Below are positions 6,148-7,780 of a stretch of DNA of 7,780 nucleotides, in pieces. How positions within the stretch are numbered: position 1 is the first letter of the stretch; the number at the start of each line of letters is the position of its first letter. Location of the stretch: positions 1 to 7,780 of the forward strand of contig JAHHOC010000458.1 of the NCBI GenBank assembly GCA_018677115.1. The letters run 5' to 3'. Made by a program: the position numbers and the translations under genes. The notes below the pieces were generated by a model. That model ran no database searches. It was not told the DNA's origin and saw only the letters and a program-made list of their open reading frames with translations. This stretch comes from Arenicella sp. (GTDB taxonomy: Bacteria > Pseudomonadota > Gammaproteobacteria > Arenicellales > Arenicellaceae).

Positions 6148-7680
6148 TTAATCAGTCAGCTGTTCTTTCAATACGAATTTGAGCACTTTGCCGGCGGGAT
6201 TGCGCGGCAACTCGTCGACGATGTGCAGGCGTAATGGCAATTTATAACGCGCCAATTGCGTTTCCGCGAATTCGCGTAACTCTTCGAGAGTTAGCTCGCA
6301 GCCTTCATGCAAAGCGGTTACGGCGGTCACCGCCTCACCCCATTTTTCATCGGGCAGACCGATTACTGCCACTTCAGCGATTGCATCATGTTTGTATAGA
6401 ACGCTCTCCACCTCTGCCGGGTATACGTTCTCACCCCCGGAGATCACCATATCTTTGAGCCGGTCACAAATGAACAGAAAACCGTCTTCGTCAAGATAAC
6501 CAACATCGCCGGAATGAAACCAACCCTGCGCATCAATTGCCTCAGCGGTTGCTTCGGGCCGGTTCCAATAGCCCTTCATGATGTTCGGCCCGCTGATACA
6601 GATTTCACCGCGCTCACCAGCCGGCAAGGGTTCATTATTGTCATCGACAATCCGCAAGTCAGTATAAATAGGTGGCTGACCGGCCGACCCAAGCTTGCTG
6701 ATCGCCCACTCGGGTGTCAGGAAAGACGCAAATGGCGCGGTTTCGGTCAAACCATATCCCTGGCAGAAATTTACCCCGCGTTCTGCATACAGGACGAGCA
6801 GTGACTCCGGTGGTGGCGCCGCACCACAAATGAAAGTCTCGACGCAACTGAAGTCCGTGTCATCAAAATTTTCATGCTGGGACATGAACAGAAACATCGC
6901 TGGCGCCCCAAACATATGTGTCACCTTATATTTATCAAAGGCAGCCAGCACCTCGCCGGGATCAAAGTTGCGCATCAGTACCAACGTCGAGCCAAGGGTA
7001 AAGCTGTGCAGAGTCGATACATTCAAGCCTCCGATATGAAATAGTGGGGCCACCGTCAGGTGGACGCTGTCGCGCCCTGAACCAAAAGCAAAGTGCGCAT
7101 TAATGTTGTTCCACATGATATTGCCGTGCGTGAGCATGGCACCTTTGGGCAGGCCGGTAGTACCAGAGGTATACATAATTACCGAGACATCATGCTCGCT
7201 AACGCTCACCTCGGATTCAATGGGATCGCCTTGTGCACGTTCGGCAAGTAAGTCACGCCATTCTCCAGAGCCCGATTCGGAGCCATAATAATGACGGCAG
7301 CATAAGTTATCCTTAACCGGATCAATCACTTTCTTCAGTTCATCGTCGCACACCAGGCTATGCACACCTGCATCATTAATAATGAATGTCAGCTCTTCTC
7401 CGGTAAGCCGAAAATTGAGTGGTACAAAGATCGCCCCAAGGGTGTTAGCGGCATACAGGGTTTCCAGCAAAGCTGGATGATTGAAACCCAGGTAACCGAC
7501 GCGGTCGCCGACGCAAACCCCGTTTTGTTTCAGGAGCGTTGCTTGTCGACGAACACGGTCTCCCATTTCGGCATAAGTGATTTCCTGATCCTCATAAATG
7601 AGCGCCGTTCTTTCGGGATTTAACGTCGCCCGCCTTAACATTGTTCTGGCTAGATTTGTTTCTACCGTTGGTTTATGCAT
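6148..7680 (-). CDS. Acyl-CoA synthetase (class I adenylate-forming, FadD13-like)
   Basis: 510 residues, a normal length for the family; no signal peptide, so cytoplasmic. It activates a carboxylic acid with ATP to an acyl-adenylate, then forms the CoA thioester. Seen in order: P-loop YTSGTTGLPKG (170-180), PLFHIGGLN (212-220), GYGLTE (308-313), HSGD with D392 contacting ATP ribose, hinge DRLKDMVISGGENVYP (406-421), and C-terminal PRNPAGK with the catalytic Lys K498. The hinge and VIGLPDEKWGE resemble mycobacterial FadD13 and related fatty-acyl ligases more than E. coli CaiC (carnitine-CoA ligase), so the acid could be a fatty, aromatic or short-chain acid. The ATG has a GGGGA ribosome binding site 8 bases upstream. 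It converges on the transporter with 21 bases between stops, so it is a separate transcript, though possibly of related function. Enzyme class is confident; substrate is not. Confidence 0.94.
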   Translation of the reverse strand: MHKPTVETNLARTMLRRATLNPERTALIYEDQEITYAEMGDRVRRQATLLKQNGVCVGDRVGYLGFNHPALLETLYAANTLGAIFVPLNFRLTGEELTFIINDAGVHSLVCDDELKKVIDPVKDNLCCRHYYGSESGSGEWRDLLAERAQGDPIESEVSVSEHDVSVIMYTSGTTGLPKGAMLTHGNIMWNNINAHFAFGSGRDSVHLTVAPLFHIGGLNVSTLHSFTLGSTLVLMRNFDPGEVLAAFDKYKVTHMFGAPAMFLFMSQHENFDDTDFSCVETFICGAAPPPESLLVLYAERGVNFCQGYGLTETAPFASFLTPEWAISKLGSAGQPPIYTDLRIVDDNNEPLPAGERGEICISGPNIMKGYWNRPEATAEAIDAQGWFHSGDVGYLDEDGFLFICDRLKDMVISGGENVYPAEVESVLYKHDAIAEVAVIGLPDEKWGEAVTAVTALHEGCELTLEELREFAETQLARYKLPLRLHIVDELPRNPAGKVLKFVLKEQLTD

Positions 7681-7684
7681 TTGC

Positions 7685-7692
7685 TTTTCCCC
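7685..7692 (-). promoter_or_regulatory. Ribosome binding site of the acyl-CoA synthetase
   Basis: Read on the minus strand this is GGGGAAAA, placing the G-rich core 8 bases before the ATG at 7680-7678. It supports that start and is the clearest ribosome binding site in the window. Confidence 0.65.
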
Positions 7693-7707
7693 GACTGATA
7701 TTTTTTA

Positions 7708-7721
7708 TGAATTGCAGTTCA
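7708..7721. promoter_or_regulatory. Near-palindromic candidate operator upstream of the acyl-CoA synthetase
   Basis: TGAATTGCAGTTCA is a 14-base inverted repeat with one mismatched pair (7712/7717), lying 28 bases upstream of the start codon, between it and the candidate -10 hexamer. The position would suit a repressor acting after promoter binding. I recognise no regulator consensus, and such a short palindrome may be chance. Confidence 0.25.
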
Positions 7722-7762
7722 AATGATTTTTGAAAGGGCCTGGTTGCCCGCCTTGATCCATC

Positions 7763-7768
7763 ATTATA
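7763..7768 (-). promoter_or_regulatory. Candidate -10 hexamer for the acyl-CoA synthetase
   Basis: On the minus strand this reads TATAAT, a perfect sigma70 -10 match. Transcription would start near 7756 with a leader of about 75 bases before the ATG. The -35 region would lie beyond the end of the window, so the promoter cannot be confirmed here. Confidence 0.35.
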
Positions 7769-7780
7769 GCAACCCTATAC

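Noticed and set aside
6148..7680. Naming the acyl-CoA synthetase caiC because of the CaiT-like neighbour
   Set aside because: Its hinge and C-terminal motifs are closer to FadD13-type ligases, no other cai genes are seen, and it is not co-directional with the transporter.
1..7780. Search for mobile elements, CRISPR arrays, tRNA or rRNA genes
   Set aside because: I saw no terminal inverted repeats, transposase-like reading frames, regularly spaced repeats or structural RNA sequences. The genes are intact and closely packed.

Overview
The window looks like chromosomal DNA of a free-living, probably marine gammaproteobacterium. This is inferred from a TonB-dependent outer-membrane receptor, a TPR-sulfotransferase beside it, a lipoprotein carboxylesterase, a BCCT-type transporter and moderate GC. 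I cannot name the genus, and I see no phage, transposon, integron, CRISPR, tRNA or rRNA sequence.

Layout: (1) 2-721 (+) is the C-terminal 239 codons of a TonB-dependent receptor whose start lies outside the window. (2) 722-899 is a non-coding gap with an AT-rich palindrome, an 8-bp direct repeat and a strong intrinsic terminator (790-820). (3) 900-2921 (+) is a GTG-started cytoplasmic TPR-sulfotransferase fusion. (4) 2932-4518 (+), only 10 bp downstream, is a type-B carboxylesterase with a lipoprotein signal. (5) 4567-6126 (+), after an A-rich 48-bp gap that may hold its own promoter, is a CaiT-like BCCT transporter. (6) 6148-7680 (-), converging on the transporter with 21 bp between stop codons, is a FadD13-like acyl-CoA synthetase. 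Its upstream region (7681-7780) has a good ribosome binding site, a near-palindrome and a perfect -10 hexamer near the window edge.

The genes could form a nutrient-acquisition module. The receptor would bring a substrate across the outer membrane, the esterase would cleave an ester in the periplasm, the BCCT carrier would import a quaternary-ammonium or related zwitterionic product, and the synthetase would activate a carboxylic acid to its CoA thioester. The esterase belongs to the cholinesterase superfamily and the transporter to the betaine/carnitine/choline family, so choline or carnitine esters are a reasonable guess. The substrate is not determined by the sequence. The most distinctive details are the transporter, whose body resembles CaiT but which carries residues of Na+-coupled family members at the positions I could align from memory, and the TPR-sulfotransferase, whose acceptor is unknown.
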